Positions 1 through 5,221 of a DNA stretch of 6,230 nucleotides are shown here, in pieces; position 1 is the first letter of the stretch, and each line of letters starts with the position of its first letter. The notes under the pieces were generated by a model. It did no database searches. It saw nothing but the letters and a program-made list of their open reading frames with translations, and was not told the origin of the DNA. The stretch spans positions 1-6,230 of the forward strand of contig CAJFNE010000111.1 of the NCBI GenBank assembly GCA_904393855.1, given 5' to 3'. The stretch comes from an uncultured Oscillibacter sp. (GTDB lineage Bacteria > Bacillota > Clostridia > Oscillospirales > Oscillospiraceae). The position numbers and the translations under genes are program-made.

Positions 1-29
1 GGAAAGGAGGAGCAAGGGAGCGGGCGGAT
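1..29. other. Left-edge purine-rich stretch, unassigned
   Basis: This short purine-rich stretch at the window edge cannot be assigned. One plus-strand frame stays open from base 2 to a TGA at 29-31, so it could be the last codons of a gene starting outside the window. Nine codons are too few to recognise anything. There is no convincing start with a following reading frame. Confidence 0.2.
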
Positions 30-63
30 GACGTCTTTTTTGCCACAGGCATAAAAAGACGTC
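30..63. repeat. Imperfect inverted repeat beyond the tRNA terminator
   Basis: The arms 30-44 and 48-63 pair over 15 base pairs (11 plus 4) with a single bulged T at 52 and a three-base loop. The outer arm is GACGTC followed by five T. It overlaps the neighbouring terminator hairpin by five bases (59-63) and also covers that terminator's T-tract, so the two folds exclude each other in a minus-strand transcript. No T-tract follows this hairpin on either strand, so it is not a standard terminator by itself. It may have arisen as a back-up or bidirectional end signal. Confidence 0.6.
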
Positions 64-90
64 GGAGCAAAGCGGACTTTGCTCCGACGT
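53..90 (-). terminator. Intrinsic terminator of the tRNA-Arg gene
   Basis: Read on the minus strand, a perfect 14-base-pair stem (arms 77-90 and 59-72, loop 73-76) is followed by C and five T (57 down to 53). This is the classical form of a Rho-independent terminator. It starts immediately at the tRNA 3' end, with base 90 belonging both to the encoded CCA and to the stem. The tRNA is therefore probably a single-gene transcript. Confidence 0.85.
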
Positions 91-166
91 GGTACGCCCT
101 GAGGGATTCGAACCCCCGGCCTTCTGGTCCGTAGCCAGACGCTCTATCCAGCTGAGCTAAGGGCGC
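90..166 (-). tRNA. tRNA-Arg, anticodon ACG
   Basis: The reverse complement folds into a full cloverleaf. The acceptor stem GCGCCCT/AGGGCGT has a G-U closing pair. The D-arm contains AGCTGGATA, and a five-base-pair anticodon stem holds the loop CTACGGA. The T-arm has the standard TTCGAAT loop and one G-U pair, followed by discriminator A73. The anticodon ACG lies at 130-132 on the minus strand and reads CGN arginine codons once A34 is converted to inosine by TadA (known for this tRNA class). The CCA tail is encoded at 90-92. The overall sequence resembles bacterial tRNA-Arg(ACG) closely. It has its own promoter and terminator, so it appears to be a monocistronic stable RNA gene. Confidence 0.97.
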
Positions 167-190
167 ATGTCCTAACCGGACAGCTTAATT

Positions 191-219
191 ATGATAGCAT
201 ATCTGTCTGCGAATTGCAA
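191..219 (-). promoter_or_regulatory. Sigma-A promoter of tRNA-Arg
   Basis: On the minus strand there is a -35 box TTGCAA (214-219), a 17-base spacer and a -10 box TATCAT (191-196). The TGC just before the -10 box makes it an extended -10. Transcription would start near 184, giving a leader of about 18 bases ahead of the tRNA 5' end at 166, to be removed by RNase P. Confidence 0.75.
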
Positions 220-240
220 GCGTTTTTTGAAATTTTTTCA
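220..240 (-). promoter_or_regulatory. A-tract UP-like element upstream of the tRNA promoter
   Basis: Directly upstream of the tRNA -35 box the minus strand reads as two runs of six A separated by TTTC. A-tracts at this place are known to bind the alpha subunit C-terminal domain of RNA polymerase in stable RNA promoters. That this one works so is inference from position and composition. Confidence 0.5.
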
Positions 241-255
241 TCCTTTCTTTGGGCC

Positions 256-284
256 TTGTAAAAAATCGGGGGATATGATATAAT
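256..284 (+). promoter_or_regulatory. Promoter of the DivIVA-like gene
   Basis: A -35 box TTGTAA (256-261) is followed by a 17-base spacer and a perfect -10 box TATAAT (279-284), which is preceded by TGA as an extended -10. The start point would be near 291, leaving a leader of about 28 bases before the ATG at 319. It is back to back with the tRNA promoter, with about 36 bases between the two -35 boxes. Confidence 0.8.
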
Positions 285-318
285 ACGACAAGATTGTATT
301 TGGAAAGTGGTGGGCTCC

Positions 319-915
319 ATGGATCAGTATCCCATTAAAACTGTAACGTTCGGCGGCTTTGATAAGCAGGACGTCATCCAATATATTGAACGCGCCGCGG
401 AGGCACAAAGAGCCCTACAGGAGGAAATGGACGGTCTGAAAGAACATCTGGCCGTCCTGCAAGAGGAGAACGCCGCCCAGAGCTCCCAGCTGGAGGAGCT
501 GACGGCGGAGCGGGACCGTCTTCGGAGCGAGCTGACCCGGGAGACCCAGGCCCGGCAGGAGCTGGAGACCCTCAAGCCTCTGCGGGCGGAGGTGGAGCGG
601 CTGCGGCCGGATGCCGAGGCCTATGCCCAGTTCCGGGAGCGGATCGGCGCCATCGAGTGCGAGGCCCGGAAGCGGGCCGCGGACCTGGAGCTGGCCACCG
701 AGACTCAGCTGCGCAAGACCGTGGCGCTGTTCCAGGAGCAGTATCAGGCCCTCATGAGCACCTTTGAGGCCGCCGCCGGCCACGTGACCGGGGAGCTGCG
801 GAAGGTGGAGGTCAACCTGGCCCAGCTGCCCCGTACCATGGATCAGTCCGGCGCGGAGTTGAAGGCCCTGTCTGTCCGGCTGGAAGAGGAGATCCAGAAG
901 AAGAAAAACCAATGA
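319..915 (+). CDS. DivIVA-like coiled-coil protein
   Basis: This encodes a 198-residue, highly charged, mostly helical protein. Residues 8-24 (TVTFGGFDKQDVIQYIE) resemble the membrane-binding N-terminal segment of DivIVA/GpsB proteins, which carry an F-x-G-Y/F-D-x-x-x-V motif. Residues about 25-100 are a coiled coil rich in Glu, Leu, Arg and Gln, and a second helical region covers about 105-198. No membrane segment or signal peptide is visible. Family members sit at curved membranes, poles or septa and recruit other proteins; a similar scaffold role here is inferred from the N-terminus and coiled coil only. ATG319 is preferred because the DivIVA-like region begins soon after it and GGTGGG (309-314) lies upstream, although that spacing is short. 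GTG at 307 or 310 would add four or three residues. The gene appears monocistronic, with its own promoter and terminator. A generic coiled-coil protein remains possible. Confidence 0.75.
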   Translation: MDQYPIKTVTFGGFDKQDVIQYIERAAEAQRALQEEMDGLKEHLAVLQEENAAQSSQLEELTAERDRLRSELTRETQARQELETLKPLRAEVERLRPDAEAYAQFRERIGAIECEARKRAADLELATETQLRKTVALFQEQYQALMSTFEAAAGHVTGELRKVEVNLAQLPRTMDQSGAELKALSVRLEEEIQKKKNQ

Positions 916-919
916 TAGG

Positions 920-949
920 AAAAGACGCGCCTGACGGCGCGTCTTTTTT
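920..949. terminator. Bidirectional intrinsic terminator
   Basis: The perfect stem GACGCGCC/GGCGCGTC (924-931 and 936-943, loop TGAC) is extended by four A-T pairs and followed by six T on the plus strand. On the minus strand the same hairpin is followed by four T. It sits between the convergent 3' ends of the DivIVA-like gene (stop at 915) and the YigZ-family gene (stop at 955), so it probably ends both transcripts, more strongly on the plus side. Confidence 0.9.
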
Positions 950-954
950 CGGTC

Positions 955-1590
955 TTAGGGGATTTCCAGCCGGGGACCGGGCAGAAACTCCTCGCCCGCC
1001 GCCGCCATCTCCAGGGAACCGGCAGAGAGCTCCGTCAGCCGAGGGGCGAAGGCCTCCGCGCCGCCGGCAGGGAAGGCCGCCCGCAGGCGGATGTCCGCAC
1101 CGTAGTCCGCGTCCCGCACCACGCCGCCGCAGGCAGCGATTTCCAGCTTCATCCGCTCGAACAGGGGATAGGTGCAGGGCACGTCCCACAGCGTCCAGAG
1201 GGACATCTCGGCAGCGCCCACCGCCTGCAGGGCATCCTTGGCGCCTCGGGTGTAGGCCCGGGTCAGGCCGCCTGCCCCCAGCAGGATGCCGCCGAAGTAG
1301 CGGGTCACCACGCAGCAGACGTTGGTGATCTCCGCCCGCTGGAACACGTTCAGCATGGGCTGGCCTGCGGTGCCTTGGGGCTCCCCGTCGTCGGAGTAGC
1401 GGACGGGGCCCTCCCGCAGCAGGTAGCACCAGCAGTTGTGGCGGGCGTCGTAGTATTGCTTCTTCATCTCCTCGATGCGGGCGCGGGCCTCCGCCTCGCT
1501 CTCCACCCGCCAGATGTGGCTGATGAAACGGGAGCGCTTCTCCACGAACTCGCTCTCTCCGTTCTCATAGGGGACCCGATAGGATGTCAT
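955..1590 (-). CDS. YigZ/IMPACT (UPF0029) family protein
   Basis: The 211-residue product matches the YigZ/IMPACT family in length and layout. The N-terminal UPF0029 domain (about 1-125) contains DDGEPQGTAGQP at 67-78 and VTRYFGGILLGAGGLTRAY at 95-113, the two best conserved stretches of the family. A ferredoxin-like C-terminal DUF1949-type domain spans about 130-205. Eukaryotic IMPACT competes with Gcn2 for Gcn1 binding; the bacterial role is not firmly established and a translation or RNA link is only inferred. The ATG at 1588-1590 is chosen because AGGAGG (1597-1602) lies six bases upstream and the family begins near this point; the reading frame stays open further upstream without a ribosome binding site. 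The gene starts 44 bases after hflX with no terminator between, so the two are probably cotranscribed. Confidence 0.93.
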   Translation of the reverse strand: MTSYRVPYENGESEFVEKRSRFISHIWRVESEAEARARIEEMKKQYYDARHNCWCYLLREGPVRYSDDGEPQGTAGQPMLNVFQRAEITNVCCVVTRYFGGILLGAGGLTRAYTRGAKDALQAVGAAEMSLWTLWDVPCTYPLFERMKLEIAACGGVVRDADYGADIRLRAAFPAGGAEAFAPRLTELSAGSLEMAAAGEEFLPGPRLEIP

Positions 1591-1634
1591 AGGCTGCCTC
1601 CTGCATGCTTTTTCCGGCAACTGGGAGGGGGGAG

Positions 1635-2909
1635 TCACTCTGCCAGAAAGGGCTCCACCTGCCCCAGGGTCCGGGGGCCGCACACCGCCGTCACGGCGAT
1701 GTCCTCCCCATACTCCACGTTCTCCACCTTGGCCTCCCGGTAGAGCATGTCCAGCAGGACGCCCTTGTCATAGGGGAGGTGAAGAGTCACCCGCCGGGTG
1801 CCCTTGTCCAGCCGCTGGTCGATCATCTCCAGCAGCTTATCCACACCCTCGCCGGTCTTGGCGGAGATGGCGCAGATGTCCGCCCCATGGGGCATGATCT
1901 CCCCGGGGGGCAGGCAGTCCGCCTTGTTGAATACGTCGATGCGGGGCAGTTCGCCCGCCCCCAGCTCCAGGATCAGATTCTCCACCACCTGGGCCTGCTG
2001 CTGCCACTCCGGGTTGGACACGTCGATCACGTGGAGCAGCAGGTCCGCGTACTCCAGCTCCTCCAGCGTGGCCTTGAAGGCCTCCACCAGCTGGTGGGGG
2101 AGCTTGCGGATAAAGCCCACCGTGTCGGAGATCACCACGTCCAACGTGTCGCTGACGGTGAGAAGCCGGCTGGTGGTGTCCAGGGTGTCAAAGAGGCGGT
2201 TGTTGGCGGGGATGCCCGCACCGGTGAGGCGGTTCAAAAGGGTGGACTTGCCGGCGTTGGTGTAACCCACAATGGCCACCACGGGGATCTCATTCTTCCG
2301 CCGCTGCTGGCGCTGGGTGGAGCGCACCCGGCGGACCTCCTCCAGGTCCGCCCGAAGCTTGTCGATCTTCCGGTGGATGTGGCGGCGGTCCGTCTCCAGC
2401 TGGGTTTCGCCGGGGCCCTTGGAGCCAATGGGACCCCGGCCGCTGGTGCCCGCCTGGCGCTCCAGGTGGGTCCACATGCCGGTGAGCCGGGGCAGCAGAT
2501 ACTGGTACTGGGCCAGCTCCACCTGGAGCCGGCCCTCTTTCGTCTTGGCCCGCTGGGCGAAGATGTCCAGGATCAGACCGCAGCGGTCCAGCACCTGGAC
2601 CCCCAAGAGCTGGGTCAGCACCCGCATCTGGGAGGGGGAGAGGTCATTGTCAAAGATTACCATGGTGGCGCCGGTGTTCTCGCAGTAGAGTTGTACCTCC
2701 GCCGCTTTCCCCTCGCCGATGAAGGTCCGGGGGTCTGGGGAAGCCCGGTTCTGCAGCACGATGCCCACCGTCTCGCCGCCGGCGGTCTCCACCAGGGCGG
2801 AGAGCTCCTCCATGGTGTCCTCGTCGGCGTTTTCCTCTTTCTTCAGCACCGGGGAGTGCAGCCCCACCAGCACCACCTTGTCTCGGATTTCCTTGGTTGT
2901 CTCCTGCAT
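1635..2909 (-). CDS. hflX: GTPase HflX, ribosome-associated
   Basis: HflX is a GTPase that binds the large ribosomal subunit and splits stalled or idle 70S ribosomes, notably under heat or antibiotic stress (known from E. coli and Firmicutes). The 424-residue product carries the whole family layout. The HflX-specific N-terminal domain (about 10-200) includes RTFIGEGKAAEV at 61-72 and the glycine-rich GRGPIGSKGPGETQLETDRR segment at 158-175+. A helical linker at about 175-205 leads to the GTPase domain: G1 GYTNAGKST 215-223, switch region FDTLDTTSR 240-248, G3 DTVGF 262-266, G4 NKAD 328-331 and G5 SAK 349-351. A short C-terminal domain follows. The start is supported by AAGGAG (2915-2920), five bases upstream of the ATG. 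It lies between the flavin reductase-like gene (70 bases upstream) and the YigZ-family gene (44 bases downstream), likely in one operon. Confidence 0.97.
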   Translation of the reverse strand: MQETTKEIRDKVVLVGLHSPVLKKEENADEDTMEELSALVETAGGETVGIVLQNRASPDPRTFIGEGKAAEVQLYCENTGATMVIFDNDLSPSQMRVLTQLLGVQVLDRCGLILDIFAQRAKTKEGRLQVELAQYQYLLPRLTGMWTHLERQAGTSGRGPIGSKGPGETQLETDRRHIHRKIDKLRADLEEVRRVRSTQRQQRRKNEIPVVAIVGYTNAGKSTLLNRLTGAGIPANNRLFDTLDTTSRLLTVSDTLDVVISDTVGFIRKLPHQLVEAFKATLEELEYADLLLHVIDVSNPEWQQQAQVVENLILELGAGELPRIDVFNKADCLPPGEIMPHGADICAISAKTGEGVDKLLEMIDQRLDKGTRRVTLHLPYDKGVLLDMLYREAKVENVEYGEDIAVTAVCGPRTLGQVEPFLAE

Positions 2910-2979
2910 GAAAGCTCCTTGTTATTCGGTCGATTTTATAACTTCCGCCCCAGAGGTGCTCCTGGCGGATCTTCTGCCC

Positions 2980-3489
2980 TCAGCGCGTGTATGCCTCCAC
3001 GATCAATCCGGTGTAGGCCCGGTGGACGCCGCCCTGGTCCGGGGCGTAGAAGGGAGGAATGGCATCACTGAGCCCACCGGAGAGGTTCAGATCCTGGACG
3101 TACATTTTTTGGCACACCAGCACCAGCTCCGCCTCGTCAAAGAACGGGGCGTCCCCGGCGCCGTAACGGACCGTCAGGCCGCACGCCGCGATCTTGTCCA
3201 CGTCCCGTCCGCTTTTGGCGCCGCAGTAGCCCATGATTTTCTTTTCCTTTTCCGGCAGTACGGAGAGGGTGAAGTAGTCCTGGGCCTCCAGGAATTGATA
3301 CGTATACCGCTCCGGGCGGACGTAGACCGTGCACACCGGCAGATTCCACAGCCGGCCCGCCTGGCCCCAGCCGATGGTCATGGTGTTGCAGCCGGTCCGG
3401 TCACCGGCGGTCAGCAGGGCGTTCTGCCTGCCCCAGAAGTGAGTCAGGTTCAGATCCAGCGCGTTGGTCTCGATGCGATGCAGATTCAT
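2980..3489 (-). CDS. Flavin reductase-like FMN-binding split-barrel protein
   Basis: The 169-residue product resembles the flavin reductase-like family with an FMN-binding split barrel. Supporting features are LLTAGDRTGCNTMTIGWG at 25-42, a stretch where the family contacts the FMN phosphate; VYVRPERYTYQFLEAQDYFTLSVL at 55-78; and a GRDVDKI turn at 94-100. Such proteins use NAD(P)H to reduce flavin or act as flavin-carrying electron-transfer subunits, in the cytoplasm; the actual partner and substrate cannot be read from the sequence. There are several cysteines (34, 53, 89, 103, 126) but no evident cluster motif. The ATG at 3487-3489 has GAGGAG (3499-3504) nine bases upstream. It is the first gene after a promoter at 3524-3552 and probably leads the operon with hflX and the YigZ-family gene. 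Confidence 0.85.
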   Translation of the reverse strand: MNLHRIETNALDLNLTHFWGRQNALLTAGDRTGCNTMTIGWGQAGRLWNLPVCTVYVRPERYTYQFLEAQDYFTLSVLPEKEKKIMGYCGAKSGRDVDKIAACGLTVRYGAGDAPFFDEAELVLVCQKMYVQDLNLSGGLSDAIPPFYAPDQGGVHRAYTGLIVEAYTR

Positions 3490-3523
3490 GGTACGGCACT
3501 CCTCTCAGAACATTCTAATTCCT

Positions 3524-3552
3524 AGTATATGCGAACGGCGGAAAAAAGTAAA
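3524..3552 (-). promoter_or_regulatory. Promoter of the flavin reductase-hflX-yigZ cluster
   Basis: On the minus strand, a -35 box TTTACT (3547-3552), a 17-base spacer and a -10 box TATACT (3524-3529) precede the flavin reductase-like gene. Transcription would start near 3517, giving a leader of about 28 bases. I see no equally good promoter in the 70 and 44 base gaps downstream, which supports one shared transcript. A TATAAA at the hflX gap lacks a matching -35 box. Confidence 0.6.
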
Positions 3553-3581
3553 TCCCCAAAGGTGCAGGACAGGCAGTTCAA

Positions 3582-3613
3582 AGCGGCGGCATGGCAATCG
3601 CCATGCCGCCGCT
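3582..3613 (-). terminator. Long perfect hairpin after the NSS transporter gene
   Basis: The arms 3582-3595 and 3600-3613 form a perfect 14-base-pair GC-rich stem with a four-base loop. It lies 31 bases past the transporter stop codon and before the promoter of the next minus-strand gene. Only three T follow on the minus strand, so the U-tract is weak. It may act as a terminator, a 3'-end stabiliser against exonucleases, or both. Confidence 0.6.
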
Positions 3614-3629
3614 GGATGCGGAGCCGCCG

Positions 3630-3644
3630 GTTTCCCCGGGAAAC
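3630..3644. repeat. Small palindrome abutting the transporter stop codon
   Basis: GTTTCCC and GGGAAAC flank a single C and end directly next to the TGA of the NSS gene. With a realistic loop only about five to six base pairs form. Together with the larger hairpin at 3582-3613 it makes the 3' end of the transporter message strongly structured. Confidence 0.45.
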
Positions 3645-5009
3645 TCAGATCAGTCCCTGCACCAGGATCACCAGGATCAGCAGGGGCAGGATGAACTGGA
3701 AGTAGGGCTTCAGCCAGCGGGCCATTTTGAGGCCGGTGCCGGTGTTGGCCTCCGCCAGGTACTTGTCGAATCCCCAGCCCCACTTGCTGACGCAGAAGAG
3801 CAGATAGATCAGGGAGCCGATGGGCAGCAGCAGGTTGCTGACCAGGAAGTCCTCAATGTCCAGGATCTGGCCGCCGTTGGGGGCGTTGGGCAGGACCAGC
3901 TCGAAGTACCAGAGGTTGTAGCCCAGCACGCAGGGCAGGCTGGCCAGCAGCATGAACACGCAGCAGAGGATCGTGGACTTCTTCCGGGACCAGCCGAAGT
4001 TGTCCATGCAGCTGGCCAGGATGTTCTCAAACACCGCCAACACCGTGGTGAAGCTGGCGAAGGTCATGAACAGGAAGAACAGCGCGCCCCAGATCTGGCC
4101 GCCGGCCATATTGACGAACACCCGGGGCAGCGTCAGGAAGATCAGCGAGGGACCGCTGTCCGGCTGGATGCCGAAGCTGAAGCAGGCGGGGAAGATGATC
4201 ATGCCGGACATGAAAGCCACAAAGGTGTCCAGGCAGCAGATCCGCACCGCCTCGCCGGGCAGGGTGTGCTCCTTGGACATGTAGCTGCCGAAGATCTCCA
4301 TGGCGGCGATACCCAGGCTCAGCGTGAAGAAGGACTGGTTCATGGCGGCCACGATGACGTTGCCGATGCCGACCTCGCCGGCTCGCTGGAAGTCCGGCAG
4401 CAGATAGAACTTCACGCCCTCGATGGCGTTATCCAGCGTCAGGCTGTTGACGGCCAGGATCACGATCAGCACCAGCAGGCAGATCATCATCCACTTGCTG
4501 ATCCGCTCCAGGCCCTTCTGCAGGCCGAAGCTGCACACGATGAAGCCCACCAGCACGGTGATGACCATCCAGAGGGCCATCTCACCGGGATTGGCCAGCA
4601 TATCGCTCCACACGGCGTCCACGCCGGCGGCATCCAGGCCGTTGAAGGTGCCGGTGGCGAACTTAACGCAGTAGCCCAGCATCCAGCCGGAAACTGTGGT
4701 ATAGTACATCATCAGCAGACAGCAGCCGATGATGCAGAACCAGCCGTGAAGATGCCATTTGCTGCCCTTGGGCTCCAGGGTCTTGTAGCCCAGGACGGCG
4801 CTCTTGCGGCTGGCACGGCCCACGGCCAGCTCCATGGTCAGGATGGGCACGCCCATGATGATCAGGGAGATGATGTAGAACAGAACGAACACGCCGCCGC
4901 CGTTGGCGCCGGTGACGTAGGGGAACTTCCAGACGTTGCCGATGCCGATGGCACAGCCGGCGCTGACCAGAATGAAACCCAGCCGGGACTGGAAATTTTC
5001 ACGTTGCAT
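3645..5009 (-). CDS. Sodium-dependent NSS-family symporter (SNF)
   Basis: This is an integral membrane sodium-coupled importer of the neurotransmitter:sodium symporter family, the family of LeuT, MhsT and Tyt1. It has 454 residues and about eleven to twelve hydrophobic segments. TM1 carries SRLGFILVSAGCAIGIGN at 8-25, including the Ala and Asn that hold sodium in LeuT, followed by VWKFPY at 26-31. TM6 has FFTLSLG at 227-233, nearly identical to LeuT. DTFVAFMSGMIIFPA at 261-275 fits TM7. FASFTTVLAVFE at 317-328 keeps the TM8 Ala/Thr/Thr sodium-2 residues. Many bacterial members carry amino acids, often aromatic ones, but the substrate here is not determinable. ATG5009 is chosen because family proteins start just before S-R-L-G-F; AGAGGA lies rather far upstream, and the open frame reaches a GTG at 5037-5039 without a ribosome binding site. 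Confidence 0.95.
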   Translation of the reverse strand: MQRENFQSRLGFILVSAGCAIGIGNVWKFPYVTGANGGGVFVLFYIISLIIMGVPILTMELAVGRASRKSAVLGYKTLEPKGSKWHLHGWFCIIGCCLLMMYYTTVSGWMLGYCVKFATGTFNGLDAAGVDAVWSDMLANPGEMALWMVITVLVGFIVCSFGLQKGLERISKWMMICLLVLIVILAVNSLTLDNAIEGVKFYLLPDFQRAGEVGIGNVIVAAMNQSFFTLSLGIAAMEIFGSYMSKEHTLPGEAVRICCLDTFVAFMSGMIIFPACFSFGIQPDSGPSLIFLTLPRVFVNMAGGQIWGALFFLFMTFASFTTVLAVFENILASCMDNFGWSRKKSTILCCVFMLLASLPCVLGYNLWYFELVLPNAPNGGQILDIEDFLVSNLLLPIGSLIYLLFCVSKWGWGFDKYLAEANTGTGLKMARWLKPYFQFILPLLILVILVQGLI

Positions 5010-5051
5010 GAGACCGAATCTTCCTCTCTTTTCACACACATTTCAGGGGCG

Positions 5052-5076
5052 AAAAAAGAGAACGGTCTGCCCGTTC
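5052..5076 (-). terminator. Terminator-like hairpin in the transporter leader
   Basis: On the minus strand the stem GAACGG/CCGTTC (arms 5071-5076 and 5060-5065, loop 5066-5070) is followed by TCTTTTTT-type sequence, with the six-T run at 5052-5057. It points toward the transporter gene and lies between that gene's promoter and its ATG. This is the arrangement of a leader attenuator. The six-base-pair stem is modest. No T-run follows on the plus strand, so it does not serve the divergent gene. Confidence 0.55.
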
Positions 5077-5102
5077 CAAATTCCCGCCCTTGGGACGTTT
5101 CT

Positions 5103-5131
5103 ATGGTAGCGGACTGCCGGGAGAAAGTCAA
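5103..5131 (-). promoter_or_regulatory. Promoter of the NSS transporter gene
   Basis: On the minus strand, a -35 box TTGACT (5126-5131), a 17-base spacer and a -10 box TACCAT (5103-5108) form a good sigma-A promoter. The start point would be near 5096, about 87 bases upstream of the ATG at 5009. The leader hairpin at 5052-5076 would begin about 20 bases into the transcript. Confidence 0.6.
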
Positions 5132-5182
5132 GTCCTGAAACAGAGAAAAGTGGAAGTTTCCGTGGATTTCTTGCAATCTGTC

Positions 5183-5191
5183 TGCTATAAT
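5183..5191 (+). promoter_or_regulatory. Extended -10 promoter of the cysteine hydrolase gene
   Basis: TGCTATAAT combines a TGn extension with a perfect -10 hexamer (5186-5191). No good -35 box stands at the normal spacing, which extended -10 promoters tolerate. Transcription would start near 5198. GGGAGG (5207-5212) follows nine bases before the ATG at 5222. Confidence 0.65.
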
Positions 5192-5221
5192 TGGGAAAAA
5201 CGGAAAGGGAGGCGGCGGACC

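Noticed and set aside
1591..1607. A 13-codon frame starting at the ATG 16 bases upstream of the YigZ-family start and overlapping it
   Set aside because: It has no ribosome binding site of its own and its start simply overlaps the AGGAGG region of the real gene. It is probably chance.
2910..2979. A separate hflX promoter or a terminator in the gap before hflX
   Set aside because: TATAAA is present but the expected -35 position does not match, and the CCGCC/GGCGG pairing is imperfect with no T-run.
1605..3071. A 488-codon plus-strand open frame antisense to hflX
   Set aside because: It lies opposite a clear HflX coding region. Its product is rich in Gly, His, Leu and Gln with no recognisable domain and no ribosome binding site. 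Long antisense frames are expected with GC-biased third positions.
5010..5100. T-box riboswitch in the transporter leader
   Set aside because: The leader is only about 87 bases, lacks the AGGGTGGNACCGCG-type T-box sequence and has no room for a specifier stem.
3591..5138. A 515-codon plus-strand open frame antisense to the NSS transporter
   Set aside because: The product is dominated by His, Gln, Ala, Gly and Asp, as expected from the mirror of a GC-rich membrane protein gene. There is no domain, no promoter, and no ribosome binding site.
201..5185. Shared 10-base word ATCTGTCTGC near the tRNA promoter (201-210) and the hydrolase promoter (5176-5185)
   Set aside because: A ten-base match is expected by chance in a window of this size, and the two copies are oriented differently relative to their promoters.
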